Source of the DNA: Oceanobacillus arenosus
GTDB taxonomy: Bacteria > Bacillota > Bacilli > Bacillales > Amphibacillaceae
Reading direction: 5' to 3'
Length of the DNA stretch: 64,000 nucleotides
Assembly: GCF_003369575.1 (NCBI RefSeq)
Contig: NZ_PIOC01000032.1
Coordinates: 14,972-78,971, forward strand
The position numbers and the translations under genes are program-made. Within the stretch, counting starts at the first letter, position 1, and the number at the start of each line of letters is the position of its first letter. The notes under the pieces are model-generated. The model had not been told where the DNA came from. It saw only the letters and a list, made by a program, of their open reading frames with translations, and did no database searches. This document shows positions 45,260-54,257 of this stretch, in pieces.

Positions 45260-46456
45260 ATGAAGGACTACAACATGAAGAGCTACAAATTGATTATTTA
45301 TTTTCTTGCACTAGGTGCGACCGTGGTCGGTACGGCCGAATCGATTATTACTGGAATTCTTGACATGCTTGCCTCTGATATAAATGTATCAATAGGTCTT
45401 GCCGGACAATTAGTTACTGTGTATTCCCTTGCCTACGCATTGGGTACGCCGATTCTAATCGCAATCACATCAAAAGTAGATCGTAAAAAGCTATTATTGG
45501 CAGCATTATGTATTTTCGTTTTCGGCAATATCATTGCTGTTCTAAGCCCTAATTACGCATTACTTATGATTTCCCGGGCTGTCTTGGGAGTAAGCGCAGG
45601 CGTTTTTGCCGTAGTTGCTTTGGGTGTAGCTGCACAAATAGCTCCGCCGGAGAAAAGAGGAAGTGCTATCGGTACTGTCTTAATGGGAACAAGTCTTTCA
45701 CTCGTCATCGGACTTCCTTTAGGCACTTTGATCGGGGAGTACATGGGATGGCGCTGGATCTTCGCTATACTTGGCGTAATTACCATAATAATGACTGTTC
45801 CCATCGTAAAAGCCGTTCCTAAGTTATCCGGTCAAGAAGCGATTCCGCTATCTAAACAACTGGCCGTACTCAAAGAATTCAAAGTAATAAGTGGCTTGTT
45901 AACTTCTTTGTTCTTTATTACAGGTTATTCTGTTGTTTCTACGTATCTAGCTCCATTGCTGCGCGAAAACGCAGGTCTTAACTCCAATACAATCAGCCTT
46001 GTCTTGCTAGGCATGGGACTAATGGCAGTTGTAGGATCGCGTGTAGGAGGTTACGGAGCTGATAAATGGGGAATTGGTCGTACACTGATTGCAAGTCTGC
46101 TCCTTCATGTGATTGCCCTGTTTTTTCTCCCGATTGTTGCGGTCACCTTTTCAGGTGCCTTGTTCATACTAGCTCTTTGGATGCTTGGAGCTTGGACAAC
46201 GGCCCCAGCACTGCAGTTTAGTCTGGTTACTATGGCTCCTCAATCAACCGATATTATTTTGAGTTTGAATTCCTCTGCATTCCATCTTGGTGTCGCCTTG
46301 GGGGCAGTTCTAGGTGGTGTGGTTGTCGAACAACTCTCCCTATCATCGATTGGTTGGGTCGGAGGGCTAATCGTATTGCTTGCAACTGTATTTGCAGTGA
46401 ATTCGATTGCTTTGAAAAATAAACAGAATGTAGCAGAACAACTCAAAAGAGTATAG
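45260..46456 (+). CDS. MFS exporter (DHA1 type)
   Basis: A 398-residue major-facilitator protein with 12 membrane segments, resembling AraJ/YdhP-type sugar or drug exporters. Motif A-like [10 protein letters not shown] between helices 2 and 3 and [20 protein letters not shown] in helices 4-5 are seen. GGAGG lies 12 bases before the ATG; another ATG at 45275 is possible. It is the first main gene behind the triple operator, followed closely by a reductase and a flavoprotein. Confidence 0.9.
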   Translation: MKDYNMKSYKLIIYFLALGATVVGTAESIITGILDMLASDINVSIGLAGQLVTVYSLAYALGTPILIAITSKVDRKKLLLAALCIFVFGNIIAVLSPNYALLMISRAVLGVSAGVFAVVALGVAAQIAPPEKRGSAIGTVLMGTSLSLVIGLPLGTLIGEYMGWRWIFAILGVITIIMTVPIVKAVPKLSGQEAIPLSKQLAVLKEFKVISGLLTSLFFITGYSVVSTYLAPLLRENAGLNSNTISLVLLGMGLMAVVGSRVGGYGADKWGIGRTLIASLLLHVIALFFLPIVAVTFSGALFILALWMLGAWTTAPALQFSLVTMAPQSTDIILSLNSSAFHLGVALGAVLGGVVVEQLSLSSIGWVGGLIVLLATVFAVNSIALKNKQNVAEQLKRV

Positions 46457-46526
46457 GAAAAAGATATCGAAATGCAAAACATACCGTTTTGTGATTACAA
46501 CATTGAACATGAGGAGTGATTTTTTT

Positions 46527-47480
46527 ATGGAGAAAAGAGCACTTGGATCAAGCGGGCTGGAAGTATCAGCTCTTGGATTAGGCTGCATGTCCATGTCGGA
46601 CTTTTACGGCAGCGACCGGGATGAACAAGAATCCATACGGACGATTCATCGTTCACTGGAACTTGGTGTGGGTTTCTTGGATACCTCGGATATGTATGGT
46701 GTCGGCGAAAATGAAAGACTGGTGGGAAAAGCGATCAAAGATCGACGTCATGAGGTCACTTTGGCTACCAAGTTTGGGGTAGTACGAGACAAAGGGCCGA
46801 TGTGGGAATATAACGGAAGAGCGGAATATGTTAAGGCTGCCTGTGAGGCAAGCTTGCGCAGATTAGGCGTTGACCACATCGACCTGTATTATCAGCATCG
46901 TATTGATCCCTACACTCCAATCGAGGAGTCTGTAGGAGCGATGGCTGATCTGGTGAAGGAAGGGAAGGTCCGTTATATCGGCCTTTCAGAAGCCTCGCCA
47001 GCTATGATTCGCAGAGCACATGCGGTTCATCCAATATCTGCGGTGCAAACGGAATATTCCTTGTTGTCCCGAGACGTGGAGGACGAAGTCCTTCCTACCT
47101 TGAGAGAACTTGGCATCGGCTTTGTAGCCTATAGTCCGCTTGGACGTGGTTTCTTAACAGGTACGATTCAACGATACGAGGATTTGGGAAACGACGACAT
47201 CAGACGAAACTTCCCTAGATTTCAGGGACAAAACTTACAGAAAAACCTTCAATTTGTCGCCCGGATTCAAGAGATGGCTGATGAAAAGGGGTGTACCGCA
47301 CCGCAATTGGCGCTGAAATGGATATTGATGCAAGGCAGCGATATCGTACCTATTCCAGGAACGAAAAGAAGAAAGTATTTGGATGAGAATATTGGATCTT
47401 TGCAGGTTGAGCTTACGGATTCTGATCTTAAACGAATCCATGAAGTTGCGCCAAGAAACGTTGCCGCAGGACATCGATAA
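46527..47480 (+). CDS. aldo/keto reductase (second)
   Basis: A 317-residue NADPH-dependent reductase: DTSDMYG, ATKFG, YYQHRID and [16 protein letters not shown] provide the tetrad and cofactor site. I chose the ATG at 46527 behind GAGGAGTG, 36 bp later than the longest frame. It is 70 bp after the exporter and 40 bp before the flavoprotein, so a detoxification operon is likely. Confidence 0.93.
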   Translation: MEKRALGSSGLEVSALGLGCMSMSDFYGSDRDEQESIRTIHRSLELGVGFLDTSDMYGVGENERLVGKAIKDRRHEVTLATKFGVVRDKGPMWEYNGRAEYVKAACEASLRRLGVDHIDLYYQHRIDPYTPIEESVGAMADLVKEGKVRYIGLSEASPAMIRRAHAVHPISAVQTEYSLLSRDVEDEVLPTLRELGIGFVAYSPLGRGFLTGTIQRYEDLGNDDIRRNFPRFQGQNLQKNLQFVARIQEMADEKGCTAPQLALKWILMQGSDIVPIPGTKRRKYLDENIGSLQVELTDSDLKRIHEVAPRNVAAGHR

Positions 47481-47519
47481 TATTTCTGTCTGCGATCAAC
47501 ACGATAAGGAGGATCAGCT

Positions 47520-48515
47520 ATGGCTGAATATACAGATAACTTTGAAATAGGCATCAATACTTTTCTAGAGAACTCACCGGATCCCGTAACGGGCAAGAGG
47601 ATTAACCATCCCGAGCGGATTCGGAACGGGATCGAAGAAATCGTTATAGCCGATCAAGTCGGCCTTGATGTGTTTGGAATCGGAGAGCATCAACGGTCGG
47701 ATTATGCCTCTGAATCGCCAGCCGTGGTGCTTGCAGCGGCTGCAGCTTTAACCAAGCAAATTCGGCTCACGAGCGCCGTTACCGTTCTTTCCTCAGATGA
47801 TCCGGTTCGAGTATATCAATCTTTCTCAACGTTGGATAGCATCAGTAACGGCAGGGCGGAGATTATGGTGGGTAGAGGATCCTTTATTGATTCATTTCCA
47901 TTGTTTGGATATAGCTTGAATGACTACAGCGAATTGTTTGAAGAACACCTTGAGTTGCTTCTGAAGATTAGAGCTTCGGAAAAAGTCACATGGCGAGGTG
48001 GTCATCGCCCCGCGATCCATGATCTTGGCGTCTATCCGCGATCCGTCCAAGAATCGCTTCCGGTGTGGGTCGGAACCGGAGGGCGCCCAGAGTCGGCCAT
48101 TCGAGCAGGAGCGCTGGGGCTGCCCATCGTCTTCGCCATAATTGGCGGAATGCCGGAAAGATTTGCTCCGTTAGTCGAATTGTATAAACAAGCTGCTGCC
48201 GAGTTACACTATCCTTACACGTCGGTTCAAATGAATGAACTCGGCAAAGTGTTAGGATGGCCGCCATACAGCCGTGCATCCTACGATACTGCGCGTAGTA
48301 TTGATGGCGCCCTTTATGTTGGCGATCCTGAATATGTCGCGGAGAAGATTCTTCTCGTCCGCAAAAATCTAGGAACAAACCGTTTTTTCTTACATCTAAA
48401 TATCGGTACATTGCCGCATCGCGAAGTCTTGCGCGCCATCGAGTTGTTTGGCACCCGCGTCGCACCGATTGTTCGAAAAGAGATTGCTCGAGAGAGCAAG
48501 CAAACAACCATTTGA
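47520..48515 (+). CDS. LLM-class flavin-dependent oxidoreductase
   Basis: A 331-residue TIM-barrel luciferase-like monooxygenase. FGIGEHQRSDYASESPAVVL and the GRAEIMVGRGSF segment are typical of FMNH2/F420-type LLM enzymes. GGAGGATCAGCT precedes the ATG. The base composition is visibly more GC-rich than the rest of the window, consistent with transfer. No flavin reductase is encoded next to it; the neighbouring reductases use other chemistry. Confidence 0.92.
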   Translation: MAEYTDNFEIGINTFLENSPDPVTGKRINHPERIRNGIEEIVIADQVGLDVFGIGEHQRSDYASESPAVVLAAAAALTKQIRLTSAVTVLSSDDPVRVYQSFSTLDSISNGRAEIMVGRGSFIDSFPLFGYSLNDYSELFEEHLELLLKIRASEKVTWRGGHRPAIHDLGVYPRSVQESLPVWVGTGGRPESAIRAGALGLPIVFAIIGGMPERFAPLVELYKQAAAELHYPYTSVQMNELGKVLGWPPYSRASYDTARSIDGALYVGDPEYVAEKILLVRKNLGTNRFFLHLNIGTLPHREVLRAIELFGTRVAPIVRKEIARESKQTTI

Positions 48516-48557
48516 AATCGCCTTCCCTAAGGTGGAGTCATGGATAAAGGAGTTTAG

Positions 48558-49913
48558 ATGAGTATGACGCTAAAGTCAGCGATTGATGACAATGATGATG
48601 CATCCAGGGAACCTGGAATCGCTTTGAAGTTAGATCATCCTGTTGAAACTTCTCTTCCTCCTGTTAGTGCCGGATTTTCAGAGGATGGTCGTCTTACTGT
48701 GCGAGTAGGGTCTGATTTTCTGGTAGGAGATATGTTTCTTGCGGATATTCTGGAAACGATTATTGCAAATGAAAGTTTCATATATATGTATTTGAACGAG
48801 GATGTGTTATCCCTTAGCAATTTGTTGCTGAAGTCAGAACTCGTATTATTATCTGAAAGACTTAAAGAACACTTTGCTAAAACGATCAGCCATCCTATTG
48901 ACCCTTTCCAGCCTGAAGAAATTGTCGGATTATTGAGTCTTGACGCCGCTTCAATAAGCAACGAGGCTAATAAAGATCTTTTGCTTGAGAATTTAGATGA
49001 TGTATTGGTGAGACGTTTTGGTTTAATTTCCGATACAGGCAAGTATAGAGAGTCTTGGGGCAATAACAGAGCATTAGAGATTAATAATGAAGGAACTGCA
49101 CACTCGACACTGAAAGTTACGTTGAATAAGGATGAGGGAACACTTATGTTCCTTGATTCTTATTTTAAAGCAGAAGTCGTTTCTACGTACGGAAATACAG
49201 CAATAGGTGCATCTGAGACGGTTACAGCCATTACCAAAACGATAACAGTATTTGAACGTATCATCCCTCAGCTTGGGATGTACTATGCTTTATCTCAAGC
49301 TAAGATCGCCTTGCTTCGTTTAGGATGGGGATCAGAGGACTTGAAACGAAACGACAGCGTATTAAAAAACTGGATTAGCGATGCTGCCGCAAAGCTGGTA
49401 CCTTCAAGGAGAATGCCCAGCGAAACCACGATTTTATATTTCATGAAGGCGACTTTAGCGGATGGTTCCGAGATTAATGGGATGTGGCCCAATACATTAT
49501 CAGCCGATTTATTTTACAACCTTGAAAGCGGTCTTGTAGAAAAGTATGTTTCCGAGCATGAACATTACTTGGAACTGAAGGATGGAAAAAGATTCACCAT
49601 TGCTAACACGGCGGATGGGGGTGTATCCGTCAGAGTCGTTTCGGATCATACTGCTGATACGCATCATATCCTTCATTTCTATTACGATACCGAAAGTTTG
49701 GACAAAGGTTTACTATTAGCAGGTGCAGACTGCACAGTTTCTTTACTTGGTCAAAAAAGCAATACAGCCAGCCCTTATAAAACAGTGCATTTGAGAGCCC
49801 CTCGGGGCAAGGAATTTAGATTTGTCATGTGGGGATCAAATAATTTTGATGTTTATGTAGTTGAAGAGGGACTTGGTGGGGTTTATACAATAAATGATAC
49901 TTTGGGCAGTTAA
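48558..49913 (+). CDS. unrecognised 451-residue protein
   Basis: A complete gene with codon usage like its neighbours, 40 bp after the LLM gene, so probably its operon partner. It has no signal peptide or convincing membrane segment. The N-terminal 40 residues look disordered (SAIDDNDDASREPG), the middle (60-300) is mixed alpha/beta or helical, and the last 150 residues are beta-rich (LELKDGKRFTIANTADGGVS, VHLRAPRGKEFRFVMWGSNN). I recognise no family or catalytic motif. The ribosome binding site AAAGGAG is good. Confidence 0.8.
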   Translation: MSMTLKSAIDDNDDASREPGIALKLDHPVETSLPPVSAGFSEDGRLTVRVGSDFLVGDMFLADILETIIANESFIYMYLNEDVLSLSNLLLKSELVLLSERLKEHFAKTISHPIDPFQPEEIVGLLSLDAASISNEANKDLLLENLDDVLVRRFGLISDTGKYRESWGNNRALEINNEGTAHSTLKVTLNKDEGTLMFLDSYFKAEVVSTYGNTAIGASETVTAITKTITVFERIIPQLGMYYALSQAKIALLRLGWGSEDLKRNDSVLKNWISDAAAKLVPSRRMPSETTILYFMKATLADGSEINGMWPNTLSADLFYNLESGLVEKYVSEHEHYLELKDGKRFTIANTADGGVSVRVVSDHTADTHHILHFYYDTESLDKGLLLAGADCTVSLLGQKSNTASPYKTVHLRAPRGKEFRFVMWGSNNFDVYVVEEGLGGVYTINDTLGS

Positions 49914-50041
49914 CTACCTATGTCAAAAGAGATTGAAAGTAGGGTAAGTTCACTTGTCGTTTTCGTTTTCTAAGCACTAAGCTAGGCCCGTAAGGGGGCA
50001 CTACGTTTTGCCGAATTGGGTTTACCCGGACCGCTTCGCTT

Positions 50042-50221
50042 TCAACCTGCATCCTGGAGCTTGATTTGATAGATGAGTATAAAATTACGGTTTCACCCGT
50101 CCTGATTGACAGCGGGTTGCCGTTATTCCAAGGTCTCAAGGAGAAGATCAATCTTAAACTTATCGAAAACAAGACATTTGATTCTGGAGCCATAGGCCTC
50201 GTTTACCAGAAGGTTAGATGA
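50042..50221 (+). pseudogene. C-terminal fragment of a RibD-C/DHFR-like reductase
   Basis: The frame ending at TGA 50219-50221 reads LELDLIDEYKITVSPVLIDS, then GLPLFQGLKEKINLKLIENK and GAIGLVYQKV. That is the last third of the RibD C-terminal (dihydrofolate-reductase-like) family. No N-terminal part is present upstream: 49914-50041 is non-coding. It is a truncated remnant, closing the island on the right. Confidence 0.78.
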
Positions 50222-50271
50222 CCTTGTCTCCTAAAGTAGATTACGCTAACCTGATTACGTTAGCACAATAA

Positions 50272-50321
50272 AAGCAGCGGCAGTCTAGGTCTTTCGAGTT
50301 CCTAGACCGTCACTGCTTTTT
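50272..50321 (+). terminator. terminator after the RibD-C fragment
   Basis: An imperfect stem from AGCAGCGGCAGTCTAGG to CCTAGACCGTCACTGCT, then TTTTTTTACG. It probably was the terminator of the former reductase operon. Confidence 0.85.
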
Positions 50322-50430
50322 TTACGAGTCAGTCTAATTCAGTTTGTCGGGTGATCGTGTCGTTAAGATTGGATCTTCCACAAACGGGCGAAATTGTTAC
50401 ATAAGCTTCTCTGTTTCTTCTTTTCCTATA

Positions 50431-50463
50431 TGGTGCGATAATCAAAGAAGGATTATCGCACCA
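50431..50463. repeat. 13-bp perfect inverted repeat
   Basis: TGGTGCGATAATC and GATTATCGCACCA enclose AAAGAAG. The TGGTGC...AAAGAAGG...GCACCA layout repeats at 50921-50953 with other stem bases, so it is one member of the local hairpin family rather than an operator. Confidence 0.55.
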
Positions 50464-50484
50464 GTTTGTTGAAGTTATTAAAAA

Positions 50485-50685
50485 ATGTCAATCTCAGAGC
50501 TCGCCGAAAAAGCAGGAGTTGCGAAGTCCTATTTAAGTTCTATTGAACGAAATTTGCAATCCAATCCTTCGATCCAGTTTATCGAGAAGATTAGTAATGT
50601 GTTGGGAGTCTCTATAGACGACTTAATTAATACCAAGGAAAACGATTCATCTGAATTAGACAGCGAATGGTTACGAAGGAGTTGA
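50485..50685 (+). pseudogene. SinR-like XRE regulator, truncated at both ends
   Basis: The 66 codons read MSISELAEKAGVAKSYLSSI, then ERNLQSNPSIQFIEKISNVL, the helix-turn-helix of SinR. In SinR about 10 residues precede this (here an in-frame stop lies two codons before the ATG), and a 40-residue tetramerisation domain follows LDSEW (here replaced by LRRS and a stop). No ribosome binding site precedes the ATG. It is most likely a decayed fragment, though a short DNA-binding peptide could still be made. Confidence 0.75.
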
Positions 50686-50688
50686 CGT

Positions 50689-50889
50689 ATTATTTTAGAA
50701 AATATATTTGCTGTCATAATCTTTTTGTTAATACTAGGGTTTTGCTTTTTATTAATGTATCCAGGTTTTAGAATCATATATAAAACAACACAAATGTCAA
50801 AAAAAAATAGTGATACAGAGTTAACAAGGGAATTAGATTCATTGAAACAGCGGGTTGAGTTGCTTGAAAGAAAATTAGATAACAGATAA
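50689..50889 (+). CDS. small membrane protein with coiled-coil tail
   Basis: A 66-codon frame with one strong membrane segment (ENIFAVIIFLLILGFCFLLM) and a charged heptad tail (ELTRELDSLKQRVELLERKL). AAGGAG lies 8 bases before an ATT codon at 50689, and no ATG, GTG or TTG start serves the N-terminal part, so it would need the rare ATT start or is broken. It follows the SinR fragment by a few bases. Confidence 0.5.
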   Translation: MILENIFAVIIFLLILGFCFLLMYPGFRIIYKTTQMSKKNSDTELTRELDSLKQRVELLERKLDNR

Positions 50890-50923
50890 AAGAAATAAAC
50901 ACTAATTCGTTATTCAGTTAACT

Positions 50924-50959
50924 GGTGCAATCCTTAAAGAAGGAAAATGCACCTTTTTT
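50924..50959 (+). terminator. hairpin repeat acting as terminator
   Basis: GGTGCA/TGCACC with an inner CCTT/AAGG, followed by TTTTTT. It is the AACTGGTGC repeat unit in a form that should terminate transcription after the small membrane gene. Confidence 0.65.
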
Positions 50960-51015
50960 GTTGAATTTATACTATAGAGTTAGTAAAGATGAATAAGTAG
51001 AAAGGATATGTTTGT

Positions 51016-51201
51016 TTGGCATTAAATGTTGATTTATCTAAATTTAAAGTTAAAAGAGGTAAGACTGAAGTAGTTGATGAATGGATGAACTTTTTAAACG
51101 AACATATTGATCAAGTACTCTTAACTTTAAAAGGTGAGAAAATGTATGTACGGGTGGCGTCAAGAAAATGCGGATTTACAACGCTAAGCACATTTCCCTG
51201 A
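51016..51201 (+). pseudogene. DUF6176-like gene cut by a 60-bp palindromic element
   Basis: The first 45 codons (MALNVDLSKFKVKRGKTEVV, DEWMNFLNEHIDQVLLTLKG, EKMYV) resemble the start of DUF6176 proteins, about 100 residues long. Right after EKMYV the frame enters a 60-bp inverted repeat and stops, and no DUF6176 sequence follows it. The TTG start has AAAGGA upstream. The gene is probably non-functional. Confidence 0.65.
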
Positions 51202-51210
51202 CGCCACCCG
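51151..51210. repeat. 60-bp palindromic insertion element
   Basis: Perfect 12-bp ends CGGGTGGCGTCA/TGACGCCACCCG, extending imperfectly to 20 bp (18 of 20 if near-matches are counted), with CGGATTTACAACGCTAAG in the centre. It looks like a miniature mobile element or IS tip; no flanking target duplication is obvious. Confidence 0.65.
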
Positions 51211-51296
51211 AGAATAGACTCTTAAAATGGAGAATTAATTTTCCTGTAACTCTTTCACTTTTCTATAAAATGTTGTCTTTTTATCCTCTGTCGTAG

Positions 51297-51767
51297 TCAA
51301 TGATTCTCATTATGAGAATCAAAAAGCATTAGATATGCAAAAAAATTAGGTGTGTCTTGTTTAACATGAGATGTGTCGATTCCACGTTCGATAAGCATAT
51401 CCACTTTTAGTTCTTCGCAATTGGAGGTTATTTCATTTAACTGGGATTCAATAATGACAAGTATTCTTTCATTACCGGAGTTAATCTTCATATGATTGTA
51501 GTAATAATCACTTTTTTCATTTTTTACTACTTCATACGAAATGAAATTTAAGTTATCCAAGTTAGATATTATAGGGTCGTTTTTGTGTGCATGAGTATAG
51601 TTAAGAATTGTCATTTTCAAGAAAATAATTTCAGATTCAGATAATTCTGTTTCGACAAGATCTAATTTTTTTTGAAATGCGGAGATAACGTCATTAACTG
51701 ATTGTAACGGTCGAATCTTATGGGAATATTGCTGTTTCAAATATGCTTGGTACTCATCATGATCCAC
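51297..51767 (-). CDS. hypothetical protein, 156 residues
   Basis: A soluble helical-looking protein with an acidic composition; I do not recognise the family. A near-perfect AT-rich palindrome (51301-51321) lies in the last codons. The start is ATG at 51765-51767 with GAGGTGATTAAGTGG upstream. It stands alone. Confidence 0.65.
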   Translation of the reverse strand: MDHDEYQAYLKQQYSHKIRPLQSVNDVISAFQKKLDLVETELSESEIIFLKMTILNYTHAHKNDPIISNLDNLNFISYEVVKNEKSDYYYNHMKINSGNERILVIIESQLNEITSNCEELKVDMLIERGIDTSHVKQDTPNFFAYLMLFDSHNENH

Positions 51768-52048
51768 TTAATCACCTCAATAAAAAAAGAAATGAGAGAT
51801 GCTCTAGAGAACATCTCGATATTATTACTATAGCATATAATCGCATAGGGTACTTTAACTATACCAACAGTTACTTCTGATCTGTACCTTAGTTTCCTTA
51901 ATTGGGCTTCTTGAATAAGCCATGATGTTTGCTGTGAATCAATAAGTATAAAGTTTTATTGAATTGGCCATTGTCCAACAATATTCGTGGTACTCAACCA
52001 ACCGGAGCTTGTTACATATAGACCAGAATTGTTACGCATGAAAATATA

Positions 52049-52177
52049 ATGGCCTTGCTATTATATTTTTATAATAAAGAGTTTGGATTTGAAGATTGGA
52101 ATAAGATAAGTAATCCAGATATTTATTTATTAAAGTCAGAAAACAATGAAATAACATGTGAGCGTATATGGAGTTGA
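52049..52177 (+). other. 42-codon open frame, possible gene remnant
   Basis: MALLLYFYNKEFGFEDWNKI, then SNPDIYLLKSENNEITCERI and a stop at 52175-52177. The amino-acid composition looks coding, but there is no ribosome binding site and no family match. The rest of 51768-52320 holds a small hairpin (GAGATG/CATCTC near 51790) and a repeat copy near 52195-52250. Confidence 0.3.
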
Positions 52178-52320
52178 AATGTTAGCTGAGATTGTTAACA
52201 TTTTCACTTGAACTAACGGGTGCATTACTTCAAGAAGGAGTTCGCACTCTCTTTATTGAAGTATAAAGAGATGTAAGTGCTGCGGTAATAACGAATTAAA
52301 TAAAAGAGAGGGGAATTTTT

Positions 52321-52752
52321 TTGGGACAAAGTACTACACATACATACACACCGCCAAAACATTTTGTTTCAGCTGCAACTATTGTAATTAATGATAATAA
52401 GGAAATTCTGTTAATCAAAGGTCCTATGAGGGGTTGGGAAATGCCAGGTGGAATAGTTGAATTAGGAGAATCATTGAAAGATGGTGCGATTAGGGAAACC
52501 AAAGAAGAAACCGGCATAGATGTTGAAATTTTAAAGTTCTGTGGCATATTTCAAAATGTAAAGAAATCAATTTGCAATACACTCTTTTTAGCTAAACCTA
52601 TTGGTGGCAACTTAACAACCTCAGCAGAAAGTTTGGAAGTAGGTTTTTTTCCTATTGAACAAGCCTTGAAAATGGTTACGGTAGGAAATTTCAGAGAAAG
52701 AATTGAATACTGTCTTGATAATAGCAAACACCCTTTTTATATAGAATTTTAG
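52321..52752 (+). CDS. Nudix hydrolase
   Basis: A 143-residue Nudix-fold pyrophosphohydrolase. The Nudix box GGIVELGESLKDGAIRETKE-ETGI (residues 43-66) matches Gx5Ex7REUxEExGU fully. The TTG start is preceded by AGAGAGGGG. The substrate, a nucleoside diphosphate derivative, cannot be told. It is a single gene. Confidence 0.9.
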   Translation: MGQSTTHTYTPPKHFVSAATIVINDNKEILLIKGPMRGWEMPGGIVELGESLKDGAIRETKEETGIDVEILKFCGIFQNVKKSICNTLFLAKPIGGNLTTSAESLEVGFFPIEQALKMVTVGNFRERIEYCLDNSKHPFYIEF

Positions 52753-52783
52753 ATTTCATGGAAATTAGAGATATTGGTATTTG

Positions 52784-52858
52784 TTCTTCAACAAAATGGT
52801 GCTTTAACACAATAAGCAGATCGTCTATACGGCGGTCTTTTTTTAACTAATGGGGCAG
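52784..52858 (+). repeat. hairpin repeat with built-in terminator
   Basis: TTCTTCAACAAAATGGTGC, then a stem AGATCGTC/GGCGGTCT followed by TTTTTT and AACTAATGGGGCAG. A closely similar copy is at 56921-56999. Confidence 0.65.
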
Positions 52859-52965
52859 AGCTGAAGAAGGAAATAGAAAATAAAAGTAGAATTTATTTAA
52901 AGGATTGAAATTCTTATTCTGAGTCAGAATAGTTAAACAACGATTAATTAATTGGGAGTTAGAAG

Positions 52966-53097
52966 ATGAAAAATAAAAAAAGAAATAGAGACGGCTTTTT
53001 TAAAGATACCCTAATTGAGTTTTTATTTGAATTGGTTTGGAACATCTTAATGTTTATACCAAGAATGATAATTCGCTTAATAGGGAACATTTGGTGA
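52966..53097 (+). CDS. 43-residue membrane-associated small protein
   Basis: MKNKKRNRDGFFKDTLIEFL, then FELVWNILMFIPRMIIRLIG and a stop: a basic start and one amphipathic or hydrophobic helix. Similar tiny proteins occur in other Bacillaceae. The start has GGGAGTTAGAAG upstream. The function is unknown. Confidence 0.6.
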   Translation: MKNKKRNRDGFFKDTLIEFLFELVWNILMFIPRMIIRLIGNIW

Positions 53098-53229
53098 AGT
53101 AGTTAGTCAAAATAGAGCTAACGAGGGCGATTACAAATAAGAGCTGTCGTTTTTTTACAACTAGATAGGTTAGTGGAAGAAGAAACTTATGATAGAGTAT
53201 TTCCGACTATATATAAAGGGGGTAATACA

Positions 53230-53616
53230 TTGGCTAAAAAGTTATTTTACGTACTGATTGCATTAGCGTTATTTATGATTAGTGGATGTTCTAATGAAGG
53301 GGAAGCAACCACAGTAACAAGTGACAGTATTGATGCTGAAGAAGTCTTAACATTGAATCCTGATGCTGATATTTTCCAGTATGATGGAGTTATTTATGAA
53401 ACTAATATCGATTGGGTTGAAGAATTGTCTTTAACAAAAGACGTTCAAATCGGTGAAATAAAAACAAAAAATGATAGTAATACAGATTTCAAAGATGAAA
53501 TGGCAAATAAACTTCCAGTTGGTGCAAAGATTTTTTCAGCCAAGGAAAGAGGAGATATTTTAATCGTTGAATTAGAAGGAGAAATCTTGAAATACCTTGC
53601 AATAGTTGAAGGGTAA
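53230..53616 (+). CDS. lipoprotein, unknown
   Basis: A 128-residue lipoprotein. The signal MAKKLFYVLIALALFMISG ends at Cys20, and the mature domain has the pattern ADIFQYDGVIYETNIDWVEE...GEIKTK, which recurs in Bacillus lipoproteins of unknown role. I chose the TTG at 53230 because AAAGGGGGTAA lies just upstream and the lipobox falls at the right distance. Confidence 0.78.
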   Translation: MAKKLFYVLIALALFMISGCSNEGEATTVTSDSIDAEEVLTLNPDADIFQYDGVIYETNIDWVEELSLTKDVQIGEIKTKNDSNTDFKDEMANKLPVGAKIFSAKERGDILIVELEGEILKYLAIVEG

Positions 53617-53741
53617 TCAATAACAGTCAATGATTGTGAAAAACAACCTTTTTAAACATACAGGGCAGGATTGTTTAAAAAGGTTACTGAATTTATAAGG
53701 GAAATACGTATGGAAGCCAGTGGATACAAGGGAGGAGAATT

Positions 53742-54107
53742 ATGAAGAAAACAATTAAACTACTTATTTTCGGGATTTTAGGGGTACTTTTAATATTTAT
53801 GGTTATTGGAATAGTTTCTTTGTATTCTACATCCAAGTCCGAGAACCAAATGCCAATTGAGATGGTAGCTTTCAGTAGTTTAACTGATGAAGAAAGTGCT
53901 TTAATTCCAGTAAGCCCAAAGGATTCAATTGTAAAACAAGTACCTGTTAATAATGATATAAAAGCATCAATTGATAAAAATTATGCCAAAGACAAAGTTT
54001 ATTCTGTTACTTTTAATAACACTGAGACTGATACCACTGGAAACCTTGTAGTGTTTGTTGGTTTGGATAAAAAAACAGTTCTTGGGAAATGGTTCACCAG
54101 TGAATAA
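53742..54107 (+). CDS. single-pass membrane protein, unknown
   Basis: A 121-residue protein with a short basic start and one membrane segment (LLIFGILGVLLIFMVIGIVS), then an extracytoplasmic domain (VYSVTFNNTETDTTGNLVVF, VGLDKKTVLG). GGGAGGAG precedes the ATG. I do not recognise the family. Confidence 0.7.
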   Translation: MKKTIKLLIFGILGVLLIFMVIGIVSLYSTSKSENQMPIEMVAFSSLTDEESALIPVSPKDSIVKQVPVNNDIKASIDKNYAKDKVYSVTFNNTETDTTGNLVVFVGLDKKTVLGKWFTSE

Positions 54108-54111
54108 AAAA

Positions 54112-54155
54112 GGTTCTTCAACTAACTGGTGCTTTACTTTAATAAGGATTGTACT
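54112..54155 (+). repeat. copy of the AACTAACTGGTGC repeat
   Basis: GGTTCTTCAACTAACTGGTGC followed by TTTACTTTAATAAGGATTG, directly after the stop of the preceding gene. Confidence 0.55.
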
Positions 54156-54257
54156 CAAAAAATTTATAAAACATAATCTTTTGAGTCAATCTCTTATTTT
54201 TAATGATTTTATGAATGGTGAAATAGCGTTCATGTAAGAGAGTATGGCATAGGTGCC

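Noticed and set aside
48314..48511. Minus-strand frames inside the LLM and SDR genes, such as 47986-48507
   Set aside because: Long shadow frames in a more GC-rich stretch, with no ribosome binding sites and atypical composition (many Arg, Cys, Trp).
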